From Metaphire vulgaris (taxonomy: Eukaryota > Annelida > Clitellata > Crassiclitellata > Megascolecidae): a stretch of 64,000 nt of DNA. Below, one piece after another: positions 34,881 through 48,000 of this stretch. How positions within the stretch are numbered: position 1 is the stretch's first letter; each line of letters opens with the position of its first letter. The translations under genes and the position numbers were made by a program. Location of the stretch: the NCBI GenBank assembly GCA_018105865.1, contig CM030843.1:765001-829000 (forward strand), given 5' to 3'. Under the pieces are notes generated by a model. That model was not told where the DNA came from. It ran no database searches and saw nothing but the letters and a program-made list of their open reading frames with translations.

Positions 34881-35500
34881 ACAAATATGGCTGCAAACTA
34901 CCACCGACTGTTGTAGCATTCACAATTTTTATATGCCAAAAATTAACTATATCTACCTGTTGCCACGTGAAGGTCACAAATTCTATAACCATGTGACAAT
35001 TATCTGAATTTATTACTGCATTATGCAAATAGTCGTAGAGAGATCTGTAAAATATAGGAGCAACATAATTAAAAGAAAGGAATAGGATCAAGCGGTAACC
35101 ATTGACAGCGTTAATGCCGAGCGTGAACTTTACGAGTAGTTCAGTATTTAAAGAGCCGAAATGATTACTTGACATATTTTTGTTTTTCGTAATTAAAGCA
35201 CTTCCGATCGGTTCTTGCATTTTAACGCCGACTGTTTGGATTGCACAATAAGTGGAACGACGATATGCCTTCAAATTCTCTGCGCAAGGTTATCTGTTTC
35301 TGATTTGGTTGCACTTTGCTGTTTATTTATATATCGCTTTTAAAAGTAGTCTTTATTGCGCTCTCCGATTGGCATAAATAATATTAGAGATACGATGGTC
35401 AACCTTCAGGGTTCAGATAATCGTGTGATAACTTGCTTGATCGTCACGCATCACTGTCTAAATTGTTTGTCCAGGAATATGTATCTAATCTAATCTTAAA
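34881..35500. other. Divergent spacer between MRPS26 and REV3L
   Basis: AT-rich, no exon supported. A REV3L 5' exon carrying its ATG may lie between here and 36500 but could not be identified. Confidence 0.4.
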
Positions 35501-35760
35501 CTTCTAATAGCATCACTTCATAATGCACAGGAGCATTAACCGATGGCGCACTATAATCAAAATCAGTAAAGATCCAGGTCAAATTTAAGGTATCCGGCCA
35601 GACAAACGGCTGACAGTCTATGGTGGATAAGCCAGGTCAAAAAGATGGGTGTTTAATCTAGTTCTAAAAATCTGTAACGAATTTGCAATGCGCACATACT
35701 GAGGCAATGAGTTCCAGAGTTTGGGGGTGGCCACTGAAAAGGCACGAGAACCATGAACTG
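35501..35760 (+). repeat. Dispersed repeat family C, copy 2
   Basis: Collinear with 2362-2620: CACTTCATAATGCACAGGAG, AGATCCAGGTCAAAT, GGTATCCGGCC, TTTGCAATGCGCACAT and GAGTTCCAGAGTTTGGGG are shared. Confidence 0.75.
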
Positions 35761-35896
35761 TCGGAGTATGGGAGAGGGATAGAACTATTGCAGACAAGGA
35801 TCTGGTCGAGTAACAGAATATTTTAACTGTGTTGACTACTAGTTACACATTTAAATCTTGATCTGTAATATGAACATATGCATCTTACCAACAACT

Positions 35897-36311
35897 TTTA
35901 ATTCGTTTCATCACTCTTCTCAATTTTTGCATATCTATAGCCTACTGTAGCACTAGTCCTTGCATTGTCCAATTTCAAACAGGGTATCAATTTTATAATA
36001 TTTTTGTGGTCTATAAAACCTGACAGAGAATAGATTTCTGAAAGACTTTGTATAGTGTCGTTTCAAATGGCTCATTATTTTTCGTGGCATTTAGAAAGCT
36101 CTAGAAAAAAATTGAGACTGAATATATTGACAATTCTAGTACAGTTTGGCACAGCAAAGACGGGGACACAAGAATATGTGGTTTTAATTCGTTTCATCAC
36201 TCTTCTGATTTTTTGCATATCCATAGCCTACTGTAGCACTAGTCTTTGCGTTGTCCAATTTGAAACAGGCCATGTTGGCCCACCCAATATTTGGCTTGTG
36301 GCACCCTCCAT
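35897..36311 (+). repeat. Dispersed repeat family A, copy 1
   Basis: Contains AATTCGTTTCATCACTCTTC, CTATAGCCTACTGTAGCACT, GGCACAGCAAAG and GCCATGTTGGCCCACCCAAT. The reverse-strand copy is at 58430-58897 and a partial copy lies inside the MITE at 50836-51262. Within each copy the ATCACTCTTCT...TAGCCTACTG module occurs twice. Confidence 0.8.
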
Positions 36312-36506
36312 GCAATAGTCATTGATAACTGAGCTTAGAAGATTCCCGTACAGGTTGCAGCGGTTCAGATAAAAATCTACTTGCTGATGTGACACTTTTA
36401 ATAGATATTGTGTGGTAAACAAAGACGGATCACTGTTTAATGTTATTGGTATCTTTAAAAGCACTCGTCTATGTAGAATTTTTTATTTTAAAATATTCAG
36501 GGTCCG

Positions 36507-38327
36507 GTGTTTTCAGTGCGCATTGTTTGTACTGATCACTACATGACGGAACCAGTACCCGGCTTGGACATGGTTTACTCTGAATTTAGACGAACGCCAA
36601 TCTACCGAGTGCCAGTGTTACGCATATTTGGGCCTACGCTGAACGGTATTCGGATTAATGCTTCTTTGAATATGTGTTTTGCAATTAGTTTCGAAGGTAG
36701 AGTTATTATTATTAGGCACTTTTTATTGTAAATTAACTACTTATATTATGAGTTTTTTTGAATGCTTTGATTTTCAGCCTAGTTAAGAACTCTTGAATAA
36801 TTATTAGTTAGTCTGTATAATTAAAAATTGATTCTCATAATTAATCTGTGTACATATCTTGATTATGATAATCATATTTAAGTTTTACTTTGTCTGCCTC
36901 TAATAGAAAGCCTGATATTGTGTAATAATTTCTCTTGATCATTTCTATAAATAGGTCAGAAGACATGCGTGAATATTCACGGAGTGTTTCCGTATCTCTA
37001 TGCAGTATATGATGGTACCCTGCCTCCCGGTTCGTATCTTCAGCAGTTTGCTTCAAGTCTGGACAAGGCTATTAATATTTCTCATGGAAAAGCTTCGTCG
37101 ACCATGCAGCATGTCTACAAAGTGTCTCTTGTGTCTGGCCTGTACATATCTAATGAAGTTTTCCTTTTACAGATTTTTAAAGTTGCTAATTTGAATGTTT
37201 TAAGAGCAAACCCAACTGAATTGCATTGCAAATATTACTGACCAGTAACCCATACTTTGTCATAGCAGCATGTACCTTAAATGCTGCACTAGCAGGTTCT
37301 AAGTGTTAAGATTTTCTGAATAAGTTTGCTGAAAAGATTGCCTGCTGTATTGAGCACTCAACATTACATTTCTTTTGCATTTTCAGACCATTCTATGGTT
37401 ATCACTCAGAGGAGCAGCCATTCCTCAAGATCTATCTGTTCAATCCTCTGATGATCAAAAAGTATGATATCAGCATGTAGCTAATTTGCTTTGTGTGATT
37501 AATTTACAAATGTGTGTTCTTGCGTAAATGATTATGTTGCTCCATATAAGTGTTGATCGCATCCACTCCGTGCATAAATAAAGATTGTGATTTGCATTAT
37601 GCTGATGTGTGTATGTTTTGTATTAACTCCATGCATAAATAAAGATTGTAATTTGCATATGCTAATGTGTGTTTATTTTGTATTAACCCCATGTATAAGT
37701 AAAGATTGTAATTTGCATATGCTAATGTGTGTTTATTTTGTATTAACCCCATGTATAAGTAAAGATTGTAATTTGCATATGCTAATGTGTGTTTATTTTG
37801 TATTAACCCCATGTATAAGTAAAGATTGTAATTTGCATATGCTAATGTGTGTTTATTTTGTATTAACCACATGTATAAATAAAGATTGTGATTTGCATAT
37901 GCTAATGTTTGTATATTTTGTATTAAAATTTGCAGAGTTGCTGATTTGTTGCTTGCTGGTGCAGTGATGAACCGCATAATTCAACCTCATGAATCGCACA
38001 TACCATACACCTTACAGGTATTGTGCACTTTGCTGATTGCGCACTGGTTTTGTCAGCTGCACGTTTTTTAAAGGGTTATGACGACAAGAGCTGTTGAAAA
38101 AAGTGCTCAACTAAGACCTGTGGCAACATGTAATACCATGATGTGGTCAGCAAACATCTGTGATTTGGGGACTCAAAAGCTGATGACAAAATACAGTAAG
38201 TCAGAGACTTCCAATATTGATATACAGATCATTGGAAGCCATCACAAGTGGACACTATAGAAAGAAGTTCTTGAGATAAAGGGGAGATAGAGGAGATTGA
38301 GGAGGGATGGAGAGGGGAAATGGTGGG

Positions 38328-38365
<38 letters not shown>

Positions 38366-38977
38366 AATATTCATGGCCAAATTATATCAACCTAGTGTTA
38401 TATACCAAAATATTGTTACTGTTTCTCTTATTTCATTGATATCTTGAGCATTAAAATATTTAAGATATTGGTTTTTAGATGTTCATGGATTTTAATCTGT
38501 TTGGGATGAACTTTTTGAATGCTGCCGCTGTTAAAATTCGCCAGCCATTGCCTTGCAATGCACGTGAGTCCAGAATGTTGTTTATTTGACAATGATATCA
38601 TTTAAAAAGAAATGTGATTGCCTAAAATCTTGTTAAAAGATTAAGCAAGGAGTATAGACAAGGGCGATTCCAAGGGAAAAATTTTGCATTTTGGTAGCGA
38701 TTTGTTCTGATTTTAGTCATTCATTTAAAATTGCAATTGAATTTTTCAAGAGACTGCACATGAAGAAAAGAGCAGCGGCCACACTCCATCTGTTCATTTG
38801 GAAGACTCGTTAAAATCTTCTGGTATCTGTTCAACTCATCAGTGGACTATCTCCAACATCCACCAGTGCGTCTTCAGTCATTATGTTTCATGTCATTATA
38901 TAGTGGTTTGTTTACACAGAAATTGAATATCATAATATAATAGTGGTTTAATTAATAATAAGAAATTAATAATAAGA

Positions 38978-39022
<45 letters not shown>

Positions 39023-42000
39023 TACTAATACTAACTAATAATAATAAATAATAATAATGACTAGAAATATGTTAAGGTTTATATATAGGCTGGATGTTTA
39101 GTTTTACAAGGCAATGGTTTTTCCTTAGCCTTTCTTTCCCATGGGTGTGGTGGGAACAGCTGAAAGTTTCTGCTGAAACATAGAGTTGAATGTCCAACTT
39201 CTTAGTTAACTAATTGGCAAATTCCCTGACTGCTGATCCAACCATAGAGCCAGTTATAGTTATTAGCTCTGAGTTGTTGTTGTCATTGTTTTACTCTTAT
39301 TCAGAGACTTTGTTCTGCCATTGGACGTTAAGAAGCTGAGCACGTGTGATTTGGAGGTCGATGTGGTCGCTGCAGACATTCTCAACCGACTAGAAGTGGA
39401 CCAAGGTAGTATTTAAAAATTCATATCTATGTTGATCTGTTTGATTTTGCTTGATGAAATGTGACTTATGCATATTCATGATCTGCTTCTATCACTGGTT
39501 TAAGTAGATGATCTCATCATAGCAAACCCTGGCTTGTTTTATAAGGTACTAAGCTGAGTTATAAGTTAACAAATGAAAGTGATGATGAAAGTGATGATGG
39601 TTATCAGAATCAGTTTATTAGCATCAAAGTCAGAAACCAAAGATCATTAATATTACAATTCAACATTGGAAAAACAGCTGTAAAGACAAATGTAGAAATA
39701 TTTCATATTTCAATATTAGATATATTAGATATTTGATATATTAAAATTGATGTTAAAGGATTAGGATACTAAAAGGGAGAAGCAGGAGAAGAGAAGCAAT
39801 CTCTGTCCAAAGCCTGAATTCCCCATGAATTCCCTATGATAATGACTATGATGATGATGATGATGATGATGATTTTGTCTTTCTGGGAATATGTAACTAT
39901 ATATTGATACCTTATAGAGAGGAATGGGGAAAATCCAGGCTTGGCTGCTCTGTGGGAAGATGAGAAGCAGAGACGTGTAAACCGCCAACTTTCTGTCGAA
40001 CTTGAACCTCCGTCTTCGCCAGGTACTCTGCCATAGTAATTTTCGTATTATTTCTGCAGAAATTTTTGTTAGCAGTCTTTGGACACGTTGTTTTCTTTTC
40101 TGAATGTTTAATTTTATCGGACTTTCTCTTCCCGACATTGCCTTACTGTCGGCACGTTGCGATACAACTCTGATCCTTTGATGACGTGCAATGCATTGCA
40201 GCTTGAAAAGGTATTTGTATTGACAATAAATACTGAGATGCCTGTGTGTGTTGCTGCTGTGACAATGTGGTTGTATTATTTTAATAGATCGAAGAGCAAC
40301 GGCGTGGACAACGAATGAGTTTCAGATGCAACAGAGACTACAAGACATCTTGCATTCTTTGGAAGCTGATATGTAATTACTCAACTGTTGGTGAATAAGT
40401 ACACATGCACTTAATGCTCTTCATGGATTGGACTTTTAGAACAGACATACATAGCTTTGTGTATTGCTTATTGATGGCTCCATTTGCTTTATTTTGTTTC
40501 AGGTCTCACAGAGATGGGCTTTCTGGAAATCAGTCATCAGAGAATACTCTAATTCAAGGCAAATATTGTAAACCTGTATCCCATAATTTGTGATGTTATA
40601 TCTCATTGTTAGCTTGATGATAGTTCAATAGTATCGTAATTGGTAAACTGATATATTACATGGACCTGTAAATGCAGGTTTAAACTTGACGCCTAGATTT
40701 ATGTACGCCTGTGGGCTTAGAATTGTTTGCTGGTCGGTTTTCTTGGCTTCAATATATTCATTCTATTGCCATCGTGTATTTTACGTTTGAGTGAGACTGG
40801 TTCTGTTTTCTGATTTGAAAATGTGTTTGCTTGTTTTAATTATTTGCCTGCATATTATAATATGGTTATTTGGTTGGTGTGCAGACGCAAGTGCGACCGC
40901 ATCGCAACAGTTGCCGGCAGTTAGCGAGTTAGAACCAGTCCTGAATGAAGCTTCCATAAGTCAGGTCTTGTCTTCGTCGCAGAACTTTGCTAAGAAGTCG
41001 ACTACATCAACAAATGCATCTCAGATGTTAAGTATGTTTTGTTATTGACAACTTTATGATTTATGTACCTTCTGAATTTATTATTGACACAGATAGAGTA
41101 CGTGCACGCGTAATTCTCAACTGTGGAGGATTCTTGTATGCGGCATCTGCTTAATTTTGGATGGAAGCATTTATTAAAATTTGGTTTATTGAAGCAATAA
41201 AATTTTTACAAATACAGTTGTAACTCAATCTGTTGAGAGCAGTTTATTATTTTCAAGGCTCGAGTTTAGATCTGTCGTTGGTGAATATTTTGGCTGCTCT
41301 TGCCGATTCACAGCCGCCCAAGTCCCCGTTGTCAGGCAGTATCAGTATACATCAGGTACTGAGTCAGGTTACTTCTCTGGAAGACAAAGATAGTCTTCTC
41401 TCACAGGTATGTTGGGAATATTTAATATTAATGCAAAACAGATAGTGACTTGTACTATTGTCATTTGAAAATGTTGCATATTCCTATGCATGTGTCTTTG
41501 TTTAGCAGATTCTTCAAGATTTCATTAAAATACTTAGTACTCTATTGATGGCCATGAGATTTAATTTCAGTATTTTAAGCAGCAATATCAGTTTTGTAAA
41601 AAATTACTGGTAAATCAATCCTTCTGTCACCTACAGAGTCCTTCCGTAACGAAATCTTTTGTCATTCATGTGTATTATAGCATTAAGCTTTCTATCGATG
41701 CTCACAATAAAGTAAATAGCAAAATCTACCATTATTATATATTAGTGTGTGGTTGTTTTTTGAATGTATTTCTCTACTGTGTGCTATTTCCATTGCTTAT
41801 CATGAGTTTGAATTGTTTTTCTTTCAGATGGAATTCTCATTCTGTCATCAAGTTTATAATGAATTATATAATTATGTTTTCGTTTGTGTAGGTGACATCG
41901 ACTGATGAAAATGCTGCAGAAATAGAAGCAAATGAGACTTTAGAGAGCATTGAAATGAGTCAGGTACTAGAAGATGACGTGGACGGTGAATATGAACGAT

Positions 42001-45000
42001 GGAAACAGTCATTCAAGTGAGTGAATTCCCTTTCAAGGTTATGAAACCTTTATTAATGAAATTAATGTTACTATTTACGTTAATAAACCTCTTTGAAGTA
42101 CTGTACAGTTGGACTCACTCACTGACTTATGCAACATGCATACATGTTGGTGAGAACAAGTGTCATTTAATTTCACGTCGCCTCTCAAATGTTATCATGG
42201 TTTAAGTGAATGTGATCGAGATATGTCTATATATTATAGTGGGTTTGACTGATGAGGATCGACTGATGAGGATCTCATGATTTGATGATAATTTACCTTC
42301 ACCATTTCTTCAGGCACTACTGTCATGAGTTAATTGAAGGCATTGAAATATGATTTGTAGAAGTGATGATTTGATTGCAATGGCTGAGTGTGAAGGGTCA
42401 TCACTGGCCCTTGTTGGTCAAAGGAACCGTTCTCAAAACATAGCAGAAGGTCATGCAGGACTTGTTGAGGAGGGTGATGAAGAGGACAGCAATGGAGACA
42501 GTTTGCCTCAACTGGATGGACCGGCTGGACTTAGAAAACGTAGCGATCTTTAAATCTTTCAAATCTGTCTATCATTTCGCTTAATATGGACATGAGAATT
42601 ATGCAGCATTTCATTTGTTATGGGGGGAGGGGCGGTATTAGTGGGGTGAACCTGACCCTAGTGGAGATAAATTGGTTCTGACTTGTCTGACCCTTCACTG
42701 GAAGTCGAGAATTTTGAGGTGGGAATAATCTGACCTCGGTGTTTTTTTTTGAAAAATGAATCACTTCTAATTGTGAATATTATATATTTTGTTTCTGTAT
42801 ATCATTTATATCTATTTATTTATTTTGGTTATATAATTTAAAATTAACAGCCATCTGTCCAAAGCTATTTGATATTTGACTGTTTATGTTCAGTTTTGTT
42901 TGAGCACTGAGCTGTCTCTGGCATATTTTTTTTTTATCTAGGGCAGGGGTGGGTATTGAAATGGGGGCCGTGGCCAGATCTGGCCCACCAAGGGGTGTAA
43001 AATGGCCCACGAGAGTACTGAAAAGATTAATACCTTTTTATAACACTTTTCTAAAAAAATTTGATGTCTTGTTTTTAACTTTTTGTTTTACTAAGAACTA
43101 TATCCGCCTGGCCCTCGGACACCAGTGGTACAAAAATTTGGCCCTACATGAAATTTAATTGAATGTCCTGTATTTGCGTCTCAGGTCCCATTTGACAATA
43201 TGTAAAGTGCTCTTGATCTTGGCATGCTGTGACTATAGTGCTATATAAGTTGGCATATTATCTAACTAACTAATATATTTGGAATCTTTGTGTTAGTGAG
43301 ATCATCAAAGTTGACTGCCAGTGAGTCACCAGTTAATCTTCCAGACAATAACATTGTTATCGATACTTTCCAAGATGCAAATATTTGCACCAAAGAAACT
43401 CCTCTTGTGATGTCATCATCATCGGATGAATCAATTGATGACTCATCTTCAGTAAAAAGGGTACATTCTTCATCTTCAGAAAGAGGCAATAACTACAAAG
43501 CTGAAAATGCTTCTTGCAGAAATGCTGATGATCAAAACCAATCCAGAGATTGGAACATTTCAGAGCCAATGGAATGTAGGCAAAGTTTTGCACTTGACAA
43601 AGAGTTTGAAATTTCTTTGGATGCATTTAGGAGATCAGAACCCACTAAGAAAAGAAAACGAGAAAGTGGAGTCGATCGCATGTCATCAGGTAATGTTAGA
43701 AAATCATGTAGAAAAGCTTTAACGAGTGACAGCAGCGAGAATGAGTGCACGGCAGGTCAGCATCTTCTTGATTCTGGTTCCCTGATCGTGACAATGGCTC
43801 AGAGCGACAATGAGCTGGATACAGGTGCGAGACACGGCTGCGTTTTTAAGTCAAAAAGACTCCGATGCGGCAACACAGCTAATACGTGGAATACAAGAAA
43901 GAGATTCAAGCTGACAGGAGATCAGAAACGCTTGCTCAGATTTAAGGATGTTATAAAAGAAGCGCGTATTGTTGTAGAGAAGCTGCATTTAGGCGGTTCT
44001 AGTTTTCATTTGAATGAGATGAAGACAGCCACTGCTAAACGGATATATGGTTCACATTCCGTCGATAAGCTGGCTGCATCTGGTAATATTTCTGGCTCAA
44101 GTGAAAGCGATGAGGCTGTCGTGCCAAAAAGAGATTCATCGATCGATAAGGAGACGAACTCTACAAGCGACATCTCTACCAGTTGTCGATACACTGATTA
44201 TGTAGATGATGAATGTTCAGTTGATTATGCAGATGTGCTGACAAAGTTTGCGCTGTTGTCTTCTCCCGAGACCAGTGATCTTGAAAGTGAGGGTCCAATG
44301 CCAACTTCACCAACACAGGAACGCGGTTGTTGCTCAAATCGGTTGGATGAAGCTGTGGTCAGTAGAAAGGATTTAAAGTTCACAGTTACTGAGAAGCATC
44401 GTGATCATTTTACTTTTAATAAGGTCATTGGCTTGATGAACATTGAAAGTGAGGATGGTTCTAATGTTACTGTTTTTGAAGATGTTTCTCTATTAAGGCA
44501 TTCGTCGAGTGTTATGGACACTGAAAGCATTTCAAGCGAAGCAGCATTTGGTCTGGGCACTCGTTCTGTCGATCTGTTCAGTGAGTCTTCTAGAAGTGTT
44601 AGAAGTGTTTGTAGCACTGAAACCACGTCAGACGTTGGTGAGATCTGTTCCAAAACTGATGCGGACACCGTCGCCGCCGAAATGCCTACTATCGATTCTG
44701 AATTGACATCATCTCGTAATCGATCAAAGCTGGCTGATTGCATCAGTTCTGCTGCTTCTGGTGAGGGCAGATGTAATCATCTGAATGCAGAGTTCGACCA
44801 GATTGGTTTTAATGCAAAGCATTTGGTCGTGGTTCGACCTATGGTTGATCCACCGTCAAGAAGCCAAGTGTGGAGTGATGTGCTTTCAGATGGTTTCCCA
44901 CTGAAGAAACCTGGTGATGCGTTTTACAGCAACCCAGCCGACGTACCACCACGCCTACGGTAAGTGTCATTCACTGCACCAAGCTTCCGGGCAGTGCTAT

Positions 45001-48000
45001 AGAAATTTTGTCTTACTTAGTTATAAAAAACCTGAAAACTTACCATTCTTACATTTTCAGCATTTTACATCTCGAGACTTGTTATTTTTAGCAGAACTAT
45101 CCATTATTATTGATCAATTTCTGAGCTGCCTTTGGTTTCTTTTGTTTATGTTGATTCTATTTAAATATTGAATTTCTAAAATTGGCAAATTATATTAGAA
45201 TTATTTGTTTGTTTGGTTTTGTCTTCTGGGTTTATTAAATATTTTGCTGTTTCTTTTCAGAGTTTAATTTAAATTGTTTGATTTGTGCTGGTTTTTAATT
45301 GTTAATTCTGTTCTTTATTGTTGAAGAATTGGTGAAGCTGAGTTTCTGTCTAAAGTTAAATCTCCACTTGTAAGTATGCACTGTATGACGTCAAAAAAGA
45401 GATTTTTGCAGTTGTCGTTCATATTGCTGTTGTGCAGCTGTTATAGCACTATTAAACTTTTGTGCTGGTTCACTTTTTCAATCTAATTTGCCCTTTGAAT
45501 GTATTGTTTTTTAAGAAATGTTGGTTAGGGTCGAAGTTAAGTTTTTGATGTTACGTCAGTGGTTACCAAAATGTTGGCCGCAGCTCTCTGGGGAGCCCTG
45601 AATTGTTACAAGTCAATCAGAATTTCCTTTTTTTGCTTATTAAGACTTTTGGTACCAATTATTACCGGAAAAGTGTTTTGGCGCAAAGTTCATTTACTCG
45701 AATTTGACACGGGGAGCCTTGGGAAATCTGGACTTGGCAAGAGAGCTGTGTATTGAAAAGTTTGGTAGTCACTGTGCTAAGTTGTTGTCAGAGCTGTTTT
45801 GGGAGGGCTGATCCCAAAAGGATAAAATCAAATGATGGTCTGCAGGCATTCACTTTATCCATAAGATGATTTTGTAACTCTTTTGCTTATCAGTTTAACA
45901 TGCAGGAATGAAGTAGTGCACATTTAGCATGATTTTCTTGCCTCATTTCTTAAAGGATGAACTGGTATAAACTAAGATGACCTATGCTGGATGAAGTCTT
46001 TCTACTTGTTCCGGCTCTGATTTTCAAAGCAATTTCTGGCTTGTTTCTCCATTATTATCTATTTATCCATTTACTGGTGTAATGTATTGCAACATAGTGT
46101 TTATATAGCACTTCTACTGATGGCCAGAACGTTGAAAATCTTTTTTTGTTGTTAAGGTTTCCGATTTGCCCGAGCACGAAGTCAGCTGCGGATTAAAGTA
46201 TTGGCAGACGGAAGCAATGGCCCGAGACTTAGCAGTGTTCGGCCACTCGCAGATGACCAAGGACGACATACTGAAGCAATTCGGTGCACAGCCGTCGCTC
46301 TGCAGTGTCCTCATCAAGGACAAAGAGGTCGTAGTGACGCCCTGCAGGTCACCACCGCGACCTTCTGTCGTTCGGGAGTTTTTGAAAATGAGAGAGAAGA
46401 ACAGAAAGGGCGAAAATGCAGGAAAAGAGCAAACAATTACCGGTATATCAAGGGATGCGGAGGAAAAAGAGAAGGAGGAGGTGGAAGCTGTCACCATGGT
46501 GTCGACCAAACTGTCGGCGCAAAGTTCGTCTGGTGCTTGCACTGAGGATCTGAATGAAAATAAATGTTATAAAGAAGAAACAACTGTTGCTCCATTATCA
46601 CTTTTAAGTAATCAAGACAAAATTCCTAGACAAGAAGAAAGGCAAGATGAGACTAATCAGTCTGCCAGCAGCGACCTGTCACTGACGGCGGAAAATTCGA
46701 CCGCACAGAGCACCTGTTTGATGGGAATCCCGAAGGCCTCCTTCGTCGAACTGGAAATACCGGGCGTCGTGTGCAGAGACCGTGGGAAAGGTGGCGCAGA
46801 TTGCGATGAAACCAAGACGAATGACTCGGACGTCGTTGAATTTCCTGGAAGTCAGTTGAGACCATTCGGGGATCTTCCGGATTCTGGCGACCAACTGCCG
46901 GACGTTGCGGCCAGCACTCCGGTTCATGCGTCGGGTTTTGAGAGCGAACGGCTGAAATCGTTGGAACAGGATCTGCTCCGGTGCACGCCGATCCAGAACG
47001 CAGAAGAAAACTCGAGAGCGGATACTGTTCCAGACTCTACGACCTTATCTGATGCTGCAAACAATTTGAAAGCAGACGACGGCGAGGAACTCCGTTATCT
47101 ACGAGACAGAGACAGCGCCAGATAAAACCAAAGTTTGAGAGACAAACCTCGTCTTTCCGGAGAGATCTTCCTCTGTGTCGGATGGTACTCGTTTCGCTAC
47201 TTTGTTCCTTGATAATATTATCATTTATTTATTGTCATGTCAGAAATGGAAGCAAAATATTGCCTGCTTGTCAGATGAGATGAGACAGCAAATAGTGAAA
47301 TGATGTAAACTTTACAGATAGAGAAATCTGCTCAAAATCTCTAGATGATTAGCAACAGAATGTTCTTATTTAACCTTGAACATACTTGTTAAAAACAACA
47401 TGAGAAGGCTTGTGCTTCATTTGAATGCAGTATTCATTGTGCAGGAAGTTGATTGAAATCATTTTGTTTTGTTTTGTATAATTTGAATTTTTAAAACTTT
47501 CAAATGATGTATGGAAACGATGGACTTATGTTATAGATTTAGGATCTGTGATTTTTAGACTTTCTTGGCTGTTGATAGGGTCATGAACTGGCATTGTCTA
47601 CAACGAGAGAGCATTCTCAGATCGAAGGACCTACGCTTAGAAACACCTTTGGCTTCAAAGTTGATTCACAGAATGTACACGACGCGAAAGCTCTTTACGA
47701 CGTAAGATGTCAAATGGTTTTGTAACGTAACTTAATTCTAATTTTTACCTATAAATAAATAGTTAGTAACATAGCTTTTTTATATTATGTGTGTATATGT
47801 ATACATATATGTATATATCTGTACATTATTGAAATGTTAATTACAAGCACCTGTTAATATTTATGCAGTTGCCATTAATGTATGTTTTCTTACTAAGTTC
47901 TTATTATTATATTTGTGTATTGACAAGTATTTAACATTTTGTGACAGACCTGAATTTGTGTTATCTTTACGATACAGTTTCTTTGAAATTGTTATCTGTT

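Larger units (their letters stand above)
36507..39405 (+). other. REV3L: REV3L N-terminal domain exons 1-7
   Basis: Encodes FSVRIVCTDHYM, RVPVLRIFGPT, IHGVFPYLYAVYDG, SSTMQHVYKVSLVSG, IQPHESHIPYTLQ, FMDFNLFGMNFLNAAAVKIR and CDLEVDVVAADILNRL. These are collinear with the conserved N-terminal region of REV3L orthologues. Exon 8 continues with NPGLAALWEDEKQRRVNR. Confidence 0.9.

Noticed and set aside
36055..36318. Open frame just upstream of REV3L as its 5' exon
   Set aside because: It lies inside dispersed repeat family A, copies of which occur at 50975 and 58430, so it is repeat sequence.
37561..37920. CRISPR-like direct repeats
   Set aside because: Units are contiguous and near-identical over their full 60 bases with no unique spacers, and the genome is eukaryotic.
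37587..37977. Long open frames on both strands encoding repeated 20-residue units
   Set aside because: They arise because the 60-bp tandem period is divisible by three. The array is intronic between REV3L exons 3 and 4, which join perfectly in phase.
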